From NCBI GenBank assembly GCA_025603075.1, contig MU626268.1, positions 1-64,000 of the forward strand: a stretch of DNA of 64,000 nucleotides, written 5' to 3'. Below the pieces are notes generated by a model that was given only the letters and a program-made list of their open reading frames with translations, did not search any database and had not been told where the DNA came from. Below are positions 45,340-56,620 of this stretch, in pieces; positions within the stretch are counted from its first letter, which is position 1, and each line of letters starts with the position of its first letter. Position numbers and translations under genes: made by a program. The stretch comes from Neoconidiobolus thromboides FSU 785 (taxonomy: Eukaryota; Entomophthoromycota; Entomophthoromycetes; Entomophthorales; Neoconidiobolaceae).

Positions 45340-45439
45340 TGGGGATGTTTTTTTTGATTTCATTATTTTTCCATTTTTTAAGCGCTATTTGAGTAGAAAG
45401 ATTGTTAGTAAAATTCTTAAACAAAAAAATACATCCCCA
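45340..45439 (-). mobile_element. MITE copy, reverse, near-consensus, TA-flanked
   Basis: Exactly 100 bases. TGGGGATGTTTTTTTTG to AAAATACATCCCCA, core TTAAGCGCTATTTGAGTAGA, TA at 45338-45339 and 45440-45441. One of the best-preserved copies. Confidence 0.92.
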
Positions 45440-45488
45440 TATTGATTTTAATAGTTTTATTGGTAAATACTCTATGAATTTCTTTTAA

Positions 45489-45589
45489 TGAGGATGTATT
45501 TTTTTGTTTAAGAATTTTACTAACAATCTTTCTACTCAAATAGCGCTTAAAAAATGGAAAAATAATGAAATCAAAAAAAAACATCTTCA
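45489..45589 (+). mobile_element. MITE copy, forward, near-consensus
   Basis: TGAGGATGTATTTTTTTG to AAAAACATCTTCA, core TACTCAAATAGCGCTTAAAA. It is inverted relative to, and 49 bases from, the preceding copy, so the pair could fold into a hairpin. Confidence 0.88.
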
Positions 45590-45992
45590 CTTGCTTAAAA
45601 AACATTGATTAAATTCATTTAGATTTGATTCAAGTATATTTAGTAAAATATTGGACAAAGACTCTAAGGTTAATAGCATTTTAGAATCAAACTAAATAAA
45701 AAGATAAACTATTGATGACCAAATCAATCCAAAATTTACTTTATAATAATAATATTGATAACAAAAATTAACTGTTATTTATAATATCAGCTTATTATTA
45801 TAACGTTAAAATTGGTTTTTTGAGTTAAGTATTATTTTATTTTTTAATTAAGTTATAAATTTTTACAAAATATTCTATGTCGGTCACTTATCAATATTCC
45901 AATGAAAACCCCACATATTCCAAATAAACAAAATAATAATAATTAGATGTATCAAAATTTTTATTGATTTTCATATCTTAATCCACTCATTC

Positions 45993-48900
45993 TTAAATAA
46001 GTTCAATTAGTTGCCCAATTAACTGCTGTTGATCAATATCTTCTAATGAGCTTAATCCCATTAATCCCACCGAATATATTGATCTTGAGTCTTTCTTCAC
46101 TTTATTATTCATCATCGGAAACCTACTTTTTCTTTTAATACCCATTTGAACCATTTTAAGTCTTAACTTGATTTGGTTTGTCTTTTTAATAATTTCTAAC
46201 ACTTTAGGATACGACATTAAATTAGCTAAAGTCACCATCAATGGATTTAATACATGTGATAGTTCTTTATGGGCCACCATAGTAATTAACATATCTTCTA
46301 CATCTTTACATTGTGTAACTAAATGTTTAGCACATGTTTCATCGCGAGATAAATTTTCCAATATTAAAACAGAATGTCTTAAGATTTCTTGATGAGGTTG
46401 ACTACGATTACATTGTCCCATTAAAGTTAATATGACTCTAATAACATGATATTGCTCCATTAACCTTTGTCGACAAGTATGTGATAATTGAGTTACTACA
46501 ACTAAATGATCACATGCTTTAATAATATGAGTTAAATTTTTACTAGCACTTAATATGTCTAAAGCAATAGTAGTACGATTTGAAAGTATCATATGCGGTT
46601 GAGCTTCACGATTAGCTTTTTGAACTCTTTGGCAAGCTAATTTCACCTTTGGTGAACTCTTTATACGTACTTTGTAACCCCTCCATAATGGTTGTAAACT
46701 CTTTGCAATTCTTTGACTCGCTTTAAATTTACGTTGACTTAAATAAGATAAACTTAATGTTTGTAATTTTATAGCGGCTAAGTGTCTTTCTCTTTCTAAT
46801 CGTTTAGCTCTCAATTCTTCTAATTTTTCATTGCATTCATTTCGCCATAGAGTTAAATATTTATATCTTAATCGAAATTGAGCATGTAATTTAGCTTCAA
46901 AAATTTCATTAAATCTTAAAAATAATTGATCTGCAGCTATTAGTTTTATATATACTTTTTGAAATCTTTTCCTTATTTCTTTCTTTTTGTTGAATAATTC
47001 AATAGCTTCTTTACTTAATATGTATCCTCTCCATATCTGTTGAATTTTGGTGGCTGCTTGGTTTTTCCTTTCAAAGTAATTACGATAAGCTTGCTGTAAA
47101 ACAATTGCTGACTGTTTAATATTTTGATAATGGTTAAATTCCAATTTACCATCTGTCATAGCTCTAAGTCTATCTTGAATAATAAAAGCCGCAATTCTAA
47201 TATTGTCATAGCTATCCACAATCTCGTTAGAAATTAATAATGCCTCTCTACGTTCACAAATCCATTGGCTTAATTGCCTAATCTTATTAAATTTAATTCG
47301 ACTTTTTACCATTTTCAATAAAGATTGAATTTTAATTGAATTGTTATGTAAGTGTATGTTTTTACTATACTCCTTCTTAACTAAATATGCCTTTAATTGA
47401 GCTTGAAGTAAAATTGCAGATCTATATTGAGTATCTTTTTGAATCCAATAACTTCTTAGACACTTTTGTAAAGCGGTAGCTGCTTCCTTTTTCTTATTAA
47501 ATAATTCCTTAACCTTATTGCATTGAATTTGGTGTTGATAAATGCCTTGTATAATAATAGCTTTGAATTTTAAACCTAAATAATTCTTATTCTCCTCTCT
47601 TGCCAAAACCACTTCCTTTCTTCTATGAGCCACATAATCCGCTGCCGATTTAAGTTCTAAATAGGGTAGTTTACTCATTGCCATTTTAATGTTAGATTGA
47701 ATTGTCAACATGGCTAATTTTCGAATTTGATAATCCTCCTTAATATCTTTACAATTTATTGAGTTTTGATAGGTATCTTTAATGAATCCAGTGACTTCTT
47801 TAATTAATTTAAAATTAAAACATTGATCTAAAGTATTGATATAACAATCCCATCTTTCTTGAATGATTTTTGCTAGCTTTAATCTATTATTAAATTCCTC
47901 TTTAGCTATTTTCATTCTCATACAATTCTGGATTCTAAGAGCCATTTTATTTCTCATTTGATCATATGTATATTCCTTCTTGGTAATAGCCATCTTCCAA
48001 ACTGATTGGATTTTTAAAGCAGAGTGATTGATTAACCTCACGTGTTTTTGATAAGCTCTGAACTTCCTTTGAATAAGTAAAGTCGCTCCTTTTTCTTTTA
48101 AATGTTGCTTATATACACTTTCAGTTTCCCATTTTTGTCTTAATTGGAATTGAGTTATTTTAGCTGCTTCTTTTAATAAGGAATAATTATCTAATGTCAC
48201 TTTAGAATGTTGAGTATTATGACGAATTTCTATAATAGCTTTTGTATGGTCTTTAAGCTCATTGAAATTGGTAGTTCCTTTAACCATCTTTAAAAACGAA
48301 GAAATAGTTGCTGATGCCTTATTAATTCTCCTATTACTTAACTCTCTTTTAGCTAGCAGTCTCTTCCAAGCCGATTGTAAAGTAATAGCAGCTAAATTTC
48401 TTTGTTCTTTGCACTTTTTAAAATATTTAATAAACTTAACACGCTGTTGAAGGAATAGCGTGGTTTCTCTCAATTTACAATAATTTTGCTTAGTTTCCCT
48501 GGTTAGTAACTTTTCTCTCCATGCCCTTTGCAAACCCATTGCTAAATAAGAAGTAATAAAATAAACTTCTTTGATTACAAAACTTTTTATTTTTGATTGA
48601 ATTAAAACCGCTGCTTTATAATGAAGTTGAAGTTTAGAAAGTAGCCTTTTAGCGCAAAATTTCCTCCAAATACATTGTATCTTAACGCACGCTTGTTCTT
48701 TTTTCTCTGCTTCTGCCATAAGATACCAATGCTTTCTTAATTGTTTTTGTATTACTTTAGCTGCATTAACTTTATTTTTGTACTCTTCGCATACGTTATC
48801 CCCTAAAACTCTGACTCTTCTTCTTAACTGAATAAAATTGGATGTCTCTTTTAAAATAGAATAATTGATATTAAAATGACACATTTTCATAAATGCTTGT

Positions 48901-51583
48901 AATTTTGTAGCTGAATTCTTTTGATAAATTAAATACTTTAATGATTTTCTAGATTTAAAGCATTTCCATAAACATTGAATTTGAGTTGCTGCCTTATTTT
49001 TCTTACGTATTTCCTCTTGTCGAATTATATACTTGCGTGCCAATTGTTGCATCTTTTTAGTTAATTTTTTACGTTGATCGTATTCTTCTTTTATTCTTCT
49101 ACTATGGGTAAATACACGTATTCTATTTTGTATTTTTCTACTTTCTTTCTTAGTTAATTTATATTGATTTACTGCTAAAAGTGCACGCCCAAATGATTGT
49201 AATTGTAGGGCACTAGCTCGTTTTTTTGAATATGTATTAACCTGATCCCGCATAAGAAATTGACTTTGAATGATGGTGGCCGATTTGTTTAATAGCTTAA
49301 TTTGATTCAATTCTTTTTTGCAAAGCCAGCTACGAATACTACATTGTAATTTTAATGCTGCTTGATTGTGAATGATACTAAGATCGTGTAGCATTTTAAT
49401 TGCTGAGTATCTTCTCCAAATAGATTGGATTTTAATAGCCGCTTTTTTTTTAATATGAAATTGAAGTCGGGTATTATGCATATTGTATGTTTTTTGAATA
49501 GTAGCTGACGAGATTGATTTTATAGAAAATGATCTTTTTGCTATTATTCCTCTTCTCGAATCTTGTATAATCATAGCAGCTGCTCTAATGTCATAAAATT
49601 CATCAACTTCAGGATCATGGATTACTTTAGCTTTAAATCTTCTTAATGAATTTGTAATTATTATTGAAGCTTTGTCTTCTAATTCCTGTTGACGTAATAA
49701 TCTGTTAGCTTCAGATTGTAAATTACCATAATTAAGCCACCACTGTTGAATTTTTCTCACATTTAATTCTAAATTAATTAATGTATGGATACGATTTGCT
49801 AAATAAACTACATAAATAATCACTAATTTTTCGTCGATAGCACCGTAACTTCTAAAGGAAAAAAAAGAAGGTACATCACCAAGTTGAATAATGGCTGCTT
49901 TAAGTAAATCAAAATTATGAATTACTGCTTCACGAATAGGATCTACTTTGCGCTTTTTTGGTGTCGAAAATATCAACCAATTTTTTTCAAGTACGCCTTC
50001 TTCAAGTTCTAAATAATCTTCTTTTGGCGGTGATTTTATATGTGTTGGATCTAATACATTGGGAAAATAATAAGCAATTAAATAGCAAATCGCTTGCCCA
50101 TCTTCAAAACTAGAGGTAAAATTCATAACTGGTAATTGATATAAGGCACAAATTGAAGAACACCAAGTCAATAAACCAGATAATAATGGGGAATTGAAAT
50201 AAACACCTTCTGTATTAAGATCGGGCATCGATTTTGAATAACATTTAAAATATTGTAATTTTAATTGAGCTATTTGCGATTTTATAAACTCTTCATCAAT
50301 TAAATTGGGTATCTTCCATTTTAATAGTAATGTCCATAATAATCCAATTGTTTTTTCCCGATCTCCATTCACTATATCTACTGGTTTAGTTAGTCCACCA
50401 ATCAAATATTTTGTATTAATCCCATGATAGTCTAGAAATTTGAATAATATCTTCATATTATTTAATTCATCATCAAAGTTTTTAGCTGGTATAATAATTC
50501 CCTAAATAAAATATATCAATATTAATTAAACAATAATTCGGTATATTAAATGTTAAATTACATTTGGCTTTCTATCTAAAAACTTAGAAACGAATTGAGT
50601 TAATTTGATACCATCTCTTAAATCCATAGCTAACTCAGTAATACTATATTCATATTCATCTATCGATGTTTGATAAAATTTTAAATCTAAACCCAAAATT
50701 TCAGTTATATCAGTTACATCCTTTTTCATAAATACATCTGTTAACAATGTCAGCATTTGTTTGCTTGATTTAACTTCTTTATTGATAAATAAACGTTGAT
50801 GATCTGGTATTAATTCCATTATTCTAGCTTTATCTAATAAATAAACTGTCATTAAACATTTTAAAAAAAATTGTTTTGATATTTCTAAACTGTATTGTTC
50901 TTCTGAAATTCCATTAAATAAACCCTAGGTAAATTTAACATTGAATAAAATAAAGCTTTATTATTATAAATTAAATACCTCATTAGTTAAATTGTTCGCT
51001 GTGTTTTTTTTTAATGAACCAAAAAACCCAATGTTTTCAAAACAAACTTCAATAGCTAAAGATAGCCAAAATGGATCATAATAATTAAATATTTTTAATA
51101 TATCTCTTCTTAAGCCAAAATCAATGATTATATTTAATTTGGGCTTGAAATAGCTATCTGTACTAAAGAGCTTCTCTTTTAACTTCTCAAATGTAAACTC
51201 CAATTCTTTTGATATCTTTTTTGATTTCTCGATGATCCTTATTTTTTCTAATTTGATTGTAATTCCCCCTGGACTATCGTGTTTGGCATTGAAATTTTCA
51301 AATAAATTAAATTTACAAAGTTCATAATTTAACCAGTAGCCTAAATTTTTGTTACGCTCATTATGCCAGTTGGACGACTGTGGCGCATCAACTGAATACT
51401 CTTTTTTCTTTTGGTTCTTAACTTTAGTTTGTATTATATTATTTTTTTTGGTTAAAGGAGTATTAAAGGATACTAAAAACTAGTTTTAATAAATTAACTT
51501 ATTTAATCTTTTTCAGTAGTAAATTTACCTTCCCCATTGAAATTCCTTTTAACAGATTCTTTTCCATTGTTGATACTCGCCAT
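45993..51583 (-). CDS. ASPM/Asp-like spindle protein: CH domains, IQ repeats, ARM-like end
   Basis: Four exons (minus order): 51583-51529, 51472-50979, 50924-50562 and 50501-45993, giving 1806 residues in one continuous frame. The N-terminal 180 residues include SSNWHNERNKNLGYWLNY. Two calponin-homology domains follow: the first is split by the last intron (AMDLRDGIKLTQFVSKFL), and the second has ALYQLPVMNFTSSFEDGQAI and LGDVPSFFSF near residues 440-530. About thirty IQ-type calmodulin-binding motifs then run for roughly 950 residues (for example AAIKIQSIWRRYSAIKML, ATQIQCLWKCFKSRKSL). The C-terminal 200 residues are ARM-like. This is the animal ASPM/Drosophila Asp order. Those proteins focus microtubule minus ends at spindle poles with calmodulin. 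No N-terminal ASH domain is evident. Confidence 0.9.
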
Positions 51584-52333
51584 GTTATCTGAATAAAAAA
51601 CAATTTTCTTTATGAATTATCCTTAATTAAAATCCTTATTTTTCTTCAGTGACGCTAGTTTGAGATCGAAAAGCCAATCATCTATTGAGTCCCATAATTT
51701 CTTAATATGGTAATAAAGATTAATACCTAAAATTGATCTTTGTATTGAATTTGATGGGTAGCAAGATTTTATAATAAACAAGCTATTATCTACAAAAATT
51801 TGTTTGTTTTTAAAGTTCCTCCAACAAAACTTAAGTTACAAGTGGAACACTGTATTAAATTTTGTAGCCATAATGAGTTTTCTTTCCTTACCTCTCGTTT
51901 TTTAGATATTAATATTTCTGTAAGCTCTATTTTTGAGCAAACTCAATTGTTAAAAGTGTAGAACTGTAATAGCATATAGTTATTAATAGGAGATTCCTGT
52001 TCTTTGAAAGTAATCCTTTGTTCATGTAATTAATAGATTCTTTGTTTTTTCTTGAAAAAGTAAAGAATTTATAGGGATACTTGATAAACTTAGTACTAGC
52101 GTTTTGGTCTAGTTTGTAGTTTAATAAAATTTAATAGTTGGGCTAATATTTTTTACTTTTAAAGGGAAAATGGATTTACAAAATCAGTAAGATATGATGG
52201 TGGATTCTAAAAACGTAACTTATTCAACCAACGTCAGCTAAGTTTAATGTAGTATTTTAATTGAATATTTGATTATGGAATTTCAATTAAATATAAAAAT
52301 GACAAATTATAACCATTATAATCAAACATTTAA
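51584..52333. other. Intergenic, no gene seen
   Basis: Upstream region of the ASPM-like gene and the missing 5' part of the next F-box pseudogene. No recognisable feature. Confidence 0.55.
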
Positions 52334-53322
52334 CTTATTTAGGGAATATTTAAATTATCTTGAAATGTTCGAACGTCATGGGGAGATGATACCAACTAAC
52401 GATGTTATTGATTATTCAAATCCATAAAAATTAAAGTCACTTATATCAAATGTAAGTTCTAATATATGGGGATATATTTTTGTGTTCAAGAATTTTACTA
52501 ACAAATTTTCCATTCAAATAACGCCTAAAAGATGGAAAAAGTGATGAAGTCAAAAAAAACACCCCATATCATTATATGGATTAAACATAATCAAAATAAA
52601 CTTTAAGGAGTTAGAATTATTAAAATTAGCTTCTGATCGCTTTGAGTGTAGGTCTACTTTTGAAGTTAGTCCAGGTATAAACTTTAATTCGGATTTAGAG
52701 TTAGAAATTAAAAGCGTTAGTTATAATGTAATATAAATTATTTTAGGGACTTGAGGCAAATAAAAAGCATCAAATTAGTGAGTGGTGTTGATTTTGAAAT
52801 AAACGACAACAATCATGATAACATAAAATTAGTTGAAAATAGCAGCTTTATAACTTTAGGTTATTTAGATCCACATTACATGTTCAGTTTTGATTTTTTA
52901 AATTAGTGATTTGAAAGAAATTTATACAGTATATTTATCCAGGAAGGCATTAGATTATATCTGCTTATTTGCAAATATTGAAATGATCCATTTTGCCAAC
53001 CTACATTTTTATGAACCAACTGATGGTTTTGAGTTTGTCCATAGTATTTTTCATATAGAATATAAGTTCATTAAATTTAAAGCTATGAAAAAAACTTCAA
53101 CTTTATAATTTTTAAGCAATAATTTAAAATTTCCTTTACTTCATATCTCTTTTTCTAAACCTTGGAATAATTAAAGTCAAAGATTTTATAACATACCAAA
53201 ATGTAGAATTCAACTTTAGGGTTACTACTCCTTTGTCACTTATCGAACCTTATTGGTATAATCATGAGACCATGCTTGATATTTTACTGGAGTACATTTC
53301 ATTATTAAACTGTGTAAAATTG
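52334..53322 (+). pseudogene. Decayed F-box/LRR-like gene D, F-box lost
   Basis: Plus-strand fragments match the intact gene 300 bases downstream from its residue ~180 on: LFREYLNYLEMFERHGEMIP, FNSDLELEIKSVSYN, YFRDLRQIKSIKLVSGVDF and NSSFITLGYLDPHYMFSFDF. The last pieces are ANIEMIHFANLHFYEP (in the open frame 52911-53108) and EYISLLNCVKL. The F-box end is absent. A MITE (52467-52566) and several frame breaks disrupt it. It is a tandem relative of the intact gene in the same orientation. Confidence 0.83.
52467..52566 (+). mobile_element. MITE copy, forward, TA-flanked, inside pseudogene D
   Basis: TGGGGATATATTTTTGTG to AAAAAACACCCCA, TA at 52465-52466 and 52567-52568. Exactly 100 bases. Confidence 0.9.
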
Positions 53323-53631
53323 GTTCCCTTGTCTATCTCCTGACTTCCATAATTTATATAGCAATATGTGTTAAATGTGTATCTTAGAAGCTAATAAGTT
53401 AAGTAAAAGAATGAAACGCTGATTATAAGGAAAGTTCATTTATTTATTATTATCAATAACATACAGTTTCTTTAGTAATAATTATGATTATTTTGAAAAC
53501 AGTTTTCGGATTTATTTTTAATGATATTCTAATTACGCAGTAGTGTTCTGGTTGACATCAATTTAATTCGACTTTAAATTGAATTAAAAACCGAACTTTA
53601 GTTCTTTTTTAATTTATATTTAATTTCACAA

Positions 53632-55080
53632 ATGACATTTAAATTCGAACAATTGACTGATTTATTGCTAGAAGATATATTTAAGTTGTTACACCCAGAA
53701 GAAGCGATTGAGCTGTGCTTCTTAAGCAAAGATTTATTTAGTATAGTAAGTAGAGTAATCAGGTATAACTCAACTTACTCATTATATAATCAAAGGGGCT
53801 GTAGTAAATATTGGAGCTATCAAGAGAAATTCATTATGGAGAATGGAGAATTGATGAAGCATATAAACATAAAAAGCGAAAATATTGAATATTTAAATTA
53901 TTGTTCGAATATAAAGTCTATACATTATTTAGATAGACCTGATTACAATAGCGAGGATGACAGAGATAATAGTAATAGCGGTGCTATTAGCTATAATGAT
54001 AATATTGGTAGCAGCAACAATGATAGCAACAATACTACTGATGACATAGGTAACAATGGTGATGACATCAGTGATCGTAATAGCAAACATAATGATAATC
54101 TCAAATTAAATGCTAAGATGCCAAAATTAAAAAAGATAAGTATAGATACTAACAAGAATGGAAAGCCATTAAATTTATTTGGTGAATATTTAAGTCAACT
54201 TGAAATATTTGAATATACTGGATTTATCAGATCAATCGAAACAATTATTAAACATTTAAATCCAGATAAATTAAAGCTACTTACACTGGACATAAAGGGT
54301 ATCTTAATACTCGATGGGCTAGATATAATTAAAACAGAGTTCAATAAATTAATAGCATTAAAATTGCATGTTTTTGGCTCTATTAGCCCCTTATATGATA
54401 CTAACCATATACCTGAATTCAATTCCAATTTAGAATTAGAAATTGTTAATAATATGTTTCGTTTTAGTATTGATTACTTTCGAGATTTAAGACAGCTAAA
54501 GAGCGTAAAATTAGTTGATTATTCTACTTTTAACTTAAATATAGTCGATAACTATTGTGATTGTTTGAAATCATTTAAGAGTAGCAATATCATTGCTTTA
54601 GGCTGCTTTAACCCAGAAAAAGCAATCACTTATGATTTTTTGAAATTATCAACATTGAAAGAAGTCTACTTTAAATACATATCAAAAGGGTTATTAAGCT
54701 CAATTTCTTTACTACCAAATATTCAAACCATTTACTTTTCTAATTTACATATTTATAGTGGAATATTTGACTACGCCGCATTTAGTAAGGATAACTTTTA
54801 TAAAAACGGCTATGATTTAATCAAGTGTAAATTTATAAAGCAGATTCATATCCGTGACTATTATGTTACAATTGAAGAGTTTCTTTATCTTATATCTCTA
54901 TTCCCAAATCTTGAAGTAGTTAAAGGCACAAATTTTTTATTAGAGCAAATTGAAGTGTTAGATTATAAATATATCAAATTTACTCCTTTATTGCTTATTA
55001 AGTCTTTTGACACTTACGATAAAGATGCCATTGATGAGTTATTAAAATACATTCCATTGTTACTTTGGATTAAATTATAA
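53632..55080 (+). CDS. F-box protein with leucine-rich C-terminal region, intact family member
   Basis: A 482-residue single-exon protein. Residues 4-45 form an F-box-like domain (FEQLTDLLLEDIFKLLHPEE, then AIELCFLSKDLFSIVSRVI), which would bind Skp1 in an SCF ubiquitin ligase. A family-specific motif KHINIKSENIEYLNYCSN follows at about 79-97. Residues 105-165 are an Asn/Asp/Ser-rich low-complexity stretch that the relatives lack or have shorter. The rest (about 170-482) alternates Leu/Ile-rich strands and helices like degenerate leucine-rich repeats and probably selects the substrate. The other four copies in the window are broken, so this is the local functional source. The substrate is unknown. 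Confidence 0.85.
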   Translation: MTFKFEQLTDLLLEDIFKLLHPEEAIELCFLSKDLFSIVSRVIRYNSTYSLYNQRGCSKYWSYQEKFIMENGELMKHINIKSENIEYLNYCSNIKSIHYLDRPDYNSEDDRDNSNSGAISYNDNIGSSNNDSNNTTDDIGNNGDDISDRNSKHNDNLKLNAKMPKLKKISIDTNKNGKPLNLFGEYLSQLEIFEYTGFIRSIETIIKHLNPDKLKLLTLDIKGILILDGLDIIKTEFNKLIALKLHVFGSISPLYDTNHIPEFNSNLELEIVNNMFRFSIDYFRDLRQLKSVKLVDYSTFNLNIVDNYCDCLKSFKSSNIIALGCFNPEKAITYDFLKLSTLKEVYFKYISKGLLSSISLLPNIQTIYFSNLHIYSGIFDYAAFSKDNFYKNGYDLIKCKFIKQIHIRDYYVTIEEFLYLISLFPNLEVVKGTNFLLEQIEVLDYKYIKFTPLLLIKSFDTYDKDAIDELLKYIPLLLWIKL

Positions 55081-55551
55081 TAAATTAGTTATATCTGGTT
55101 GTATTTTAGTATTTTTGTTATCAGATTACATTATTTGCTAATTGACAGTTTTTATATGTATGAAAATTGTATCATGATTGAACGCATAACCTTAATAATC
55201 TATATTATAGCTTAAATTAGTGCTTAATAACAGCTAAATATTTTCATTATGGTCGACTCTTAAATGTTGCATTTCATCATCTCTGGTAATGCCTATACAG
55301 CTCAATTTATGCATTGAATGACTAATCTTAATACAGAATATTTAGTATCCTTTGTATAGAAACAATACAACGTATTCTTCAAAAAGGTATTTCTCTAAAT
55401 ACTTCTACACTGCTTGATCAGTGTTGATCAAGAGTAGTAGGGTGTCCATTTTAACTACTAATTTTTGTAAAAGTTGCTTCCTTCTATAGTTAAAAAAGGC
55501 ACAATTGAAAAACAATCAAGGAGCTTGAAAAGCTTAAAAGTAGCTATTATA
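55081..55551. other. Intergenic, no gene seen
   Basis: 3' flank of the intact F-box gene. Nothing recognisable. Confidence 0.6.
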
Positions 55552-55649
55552 TGCCAATGTATTTTTGTGTTTAAGAATTTGACTAATAAATCTTCTATAC
55601 AATAGCGCTTAAAAGATGGAAAAAGTGATGAAACTAAAAAACATCTCGC
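55552..55649 (+). mobile_element. MITE copy, forward, degraded left end
   Basis: TGCCAATGTATTTTTGTG to AAAAACATCTCGC, core ACAATAGCGCTTAAAAGATG, with TA before it at 55550-55551. Confidence 0.8.
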
Positions 55650-55654
55650 TTTGC

Positions 55655-56620
55655 TAAGTAAATAATTTATTAAACACTAATGCTATTTAAATCATTAATA
55701 ACTAAGTTAATAAACAGTTGAAAAGCAAGTATTTATAGCAAGTAAAAACTATCATATATTACTTATATTATATAAAAATAATTAATTATAGTTTTGAAGT
55801 GTGAAATATCACTTTGTCAGTTCCATGGTTAATTATAATACAACAATCACTCAAATTGTTGTGTTCTCGAGTTTAGAGGCAATCAATCCCATGCTCTTAT
55901 TTTGATTTGTTGTAAGAATTTCTAGCTTCATTCCAAAAAATATTATCCCTCATTTTGATATCCATACTAGTCAGAGTATAAAAGAGATCTTAGAACATAG
56001 TAATTCGAGATTTTTTAACCGAGTTATTCCCTGATATCTCGTACACTTAATAAAGCCACTAAGTTTTCTTAATAGTATTTTACATAAGTTCTACAGTAGT
56101 GTTCTCTATTCTATTTGTCTTACATAGTCTGTAGCCTATTACGTGCTATTCTCCACAATTCAAGTCTATCTTAGTCATATAAACTAAGACCTTTCGACTT
56201 ACAGTGTAGTCGACTAGGCAATAACTATTTTTGACTCCAATCACTAATTACCAGATTTCACAGAAACTAACCACTCTCTTATATACAGCTATTTATTAAC
56301 TTATTAATATACTAACAATATAACTATAATATTAAAATAACTTATTTATCTAATAGCAAGTTTAAAATGTTGGCTATAAAGCAGTTAATAATAAATATTT
56401 CTTAATGAAGTTTTATAAAAAAACGTGTTTATTTACATGCAACTTTGATTAATATGAATATATAAGCTATAATAGTAAATTTCTTGTTAGTCTGGCTATT
56501 TTTGTTAAATTTAATAAAAATTCTGTTAACTTACAATATAAATTATTTTAAAATAATTTAAAATAGCGTCGAGTATTTTTGCCTTTTAATAAAGAATTTA
56601 TTTTTATAAAATTTTAAGAT
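55655..56620. repeat. Older dispersed repeat split by an LTR
   Basis: 55655-55799 and 56263-56420 together align with the uninterrupted copy at 13930-14220 (TTAATTATAGTTT on the left, CTAACCACTC and CAGCTATTTATTAA on the right). About 150 extra bases follow, and the match resumes near 56572 (GAGTATTTTTGCCTTTTAAT). Non-coding. Confidence 0.65.
55800..56262 (-). mobile_element. Solo LTR, complete, inserted into older repeat
   Basis: 463 bases, TGTGAAATATCAC to CCAGATTTCACA, in reverse orientation to the copy at 44023. GAAG before and GAAA after are a plausible mutated target duplication. The empty site at about 14034-14037 reads GAGG. No internal coding region. Confidence 0.85.

Larger units (their letters stand above)
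45064..45679 (-). pseudogene. F-box/LRR-like gene C, remnant with two MITEs
   Basis: The N-terminal fragment LTLESLSNILLNIL (about 45620-45679) matches the family F-box start. The C-terminal fragment MIRATNLTFDGYLEVDYKHT, then YNLLGYIPSLHWMRF (about 45064-45218) matches the family end. The middle is deleted or replaced by two MITEs in opposite orientation (45340-45439, 45489-45589). Confidence 0.75.
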
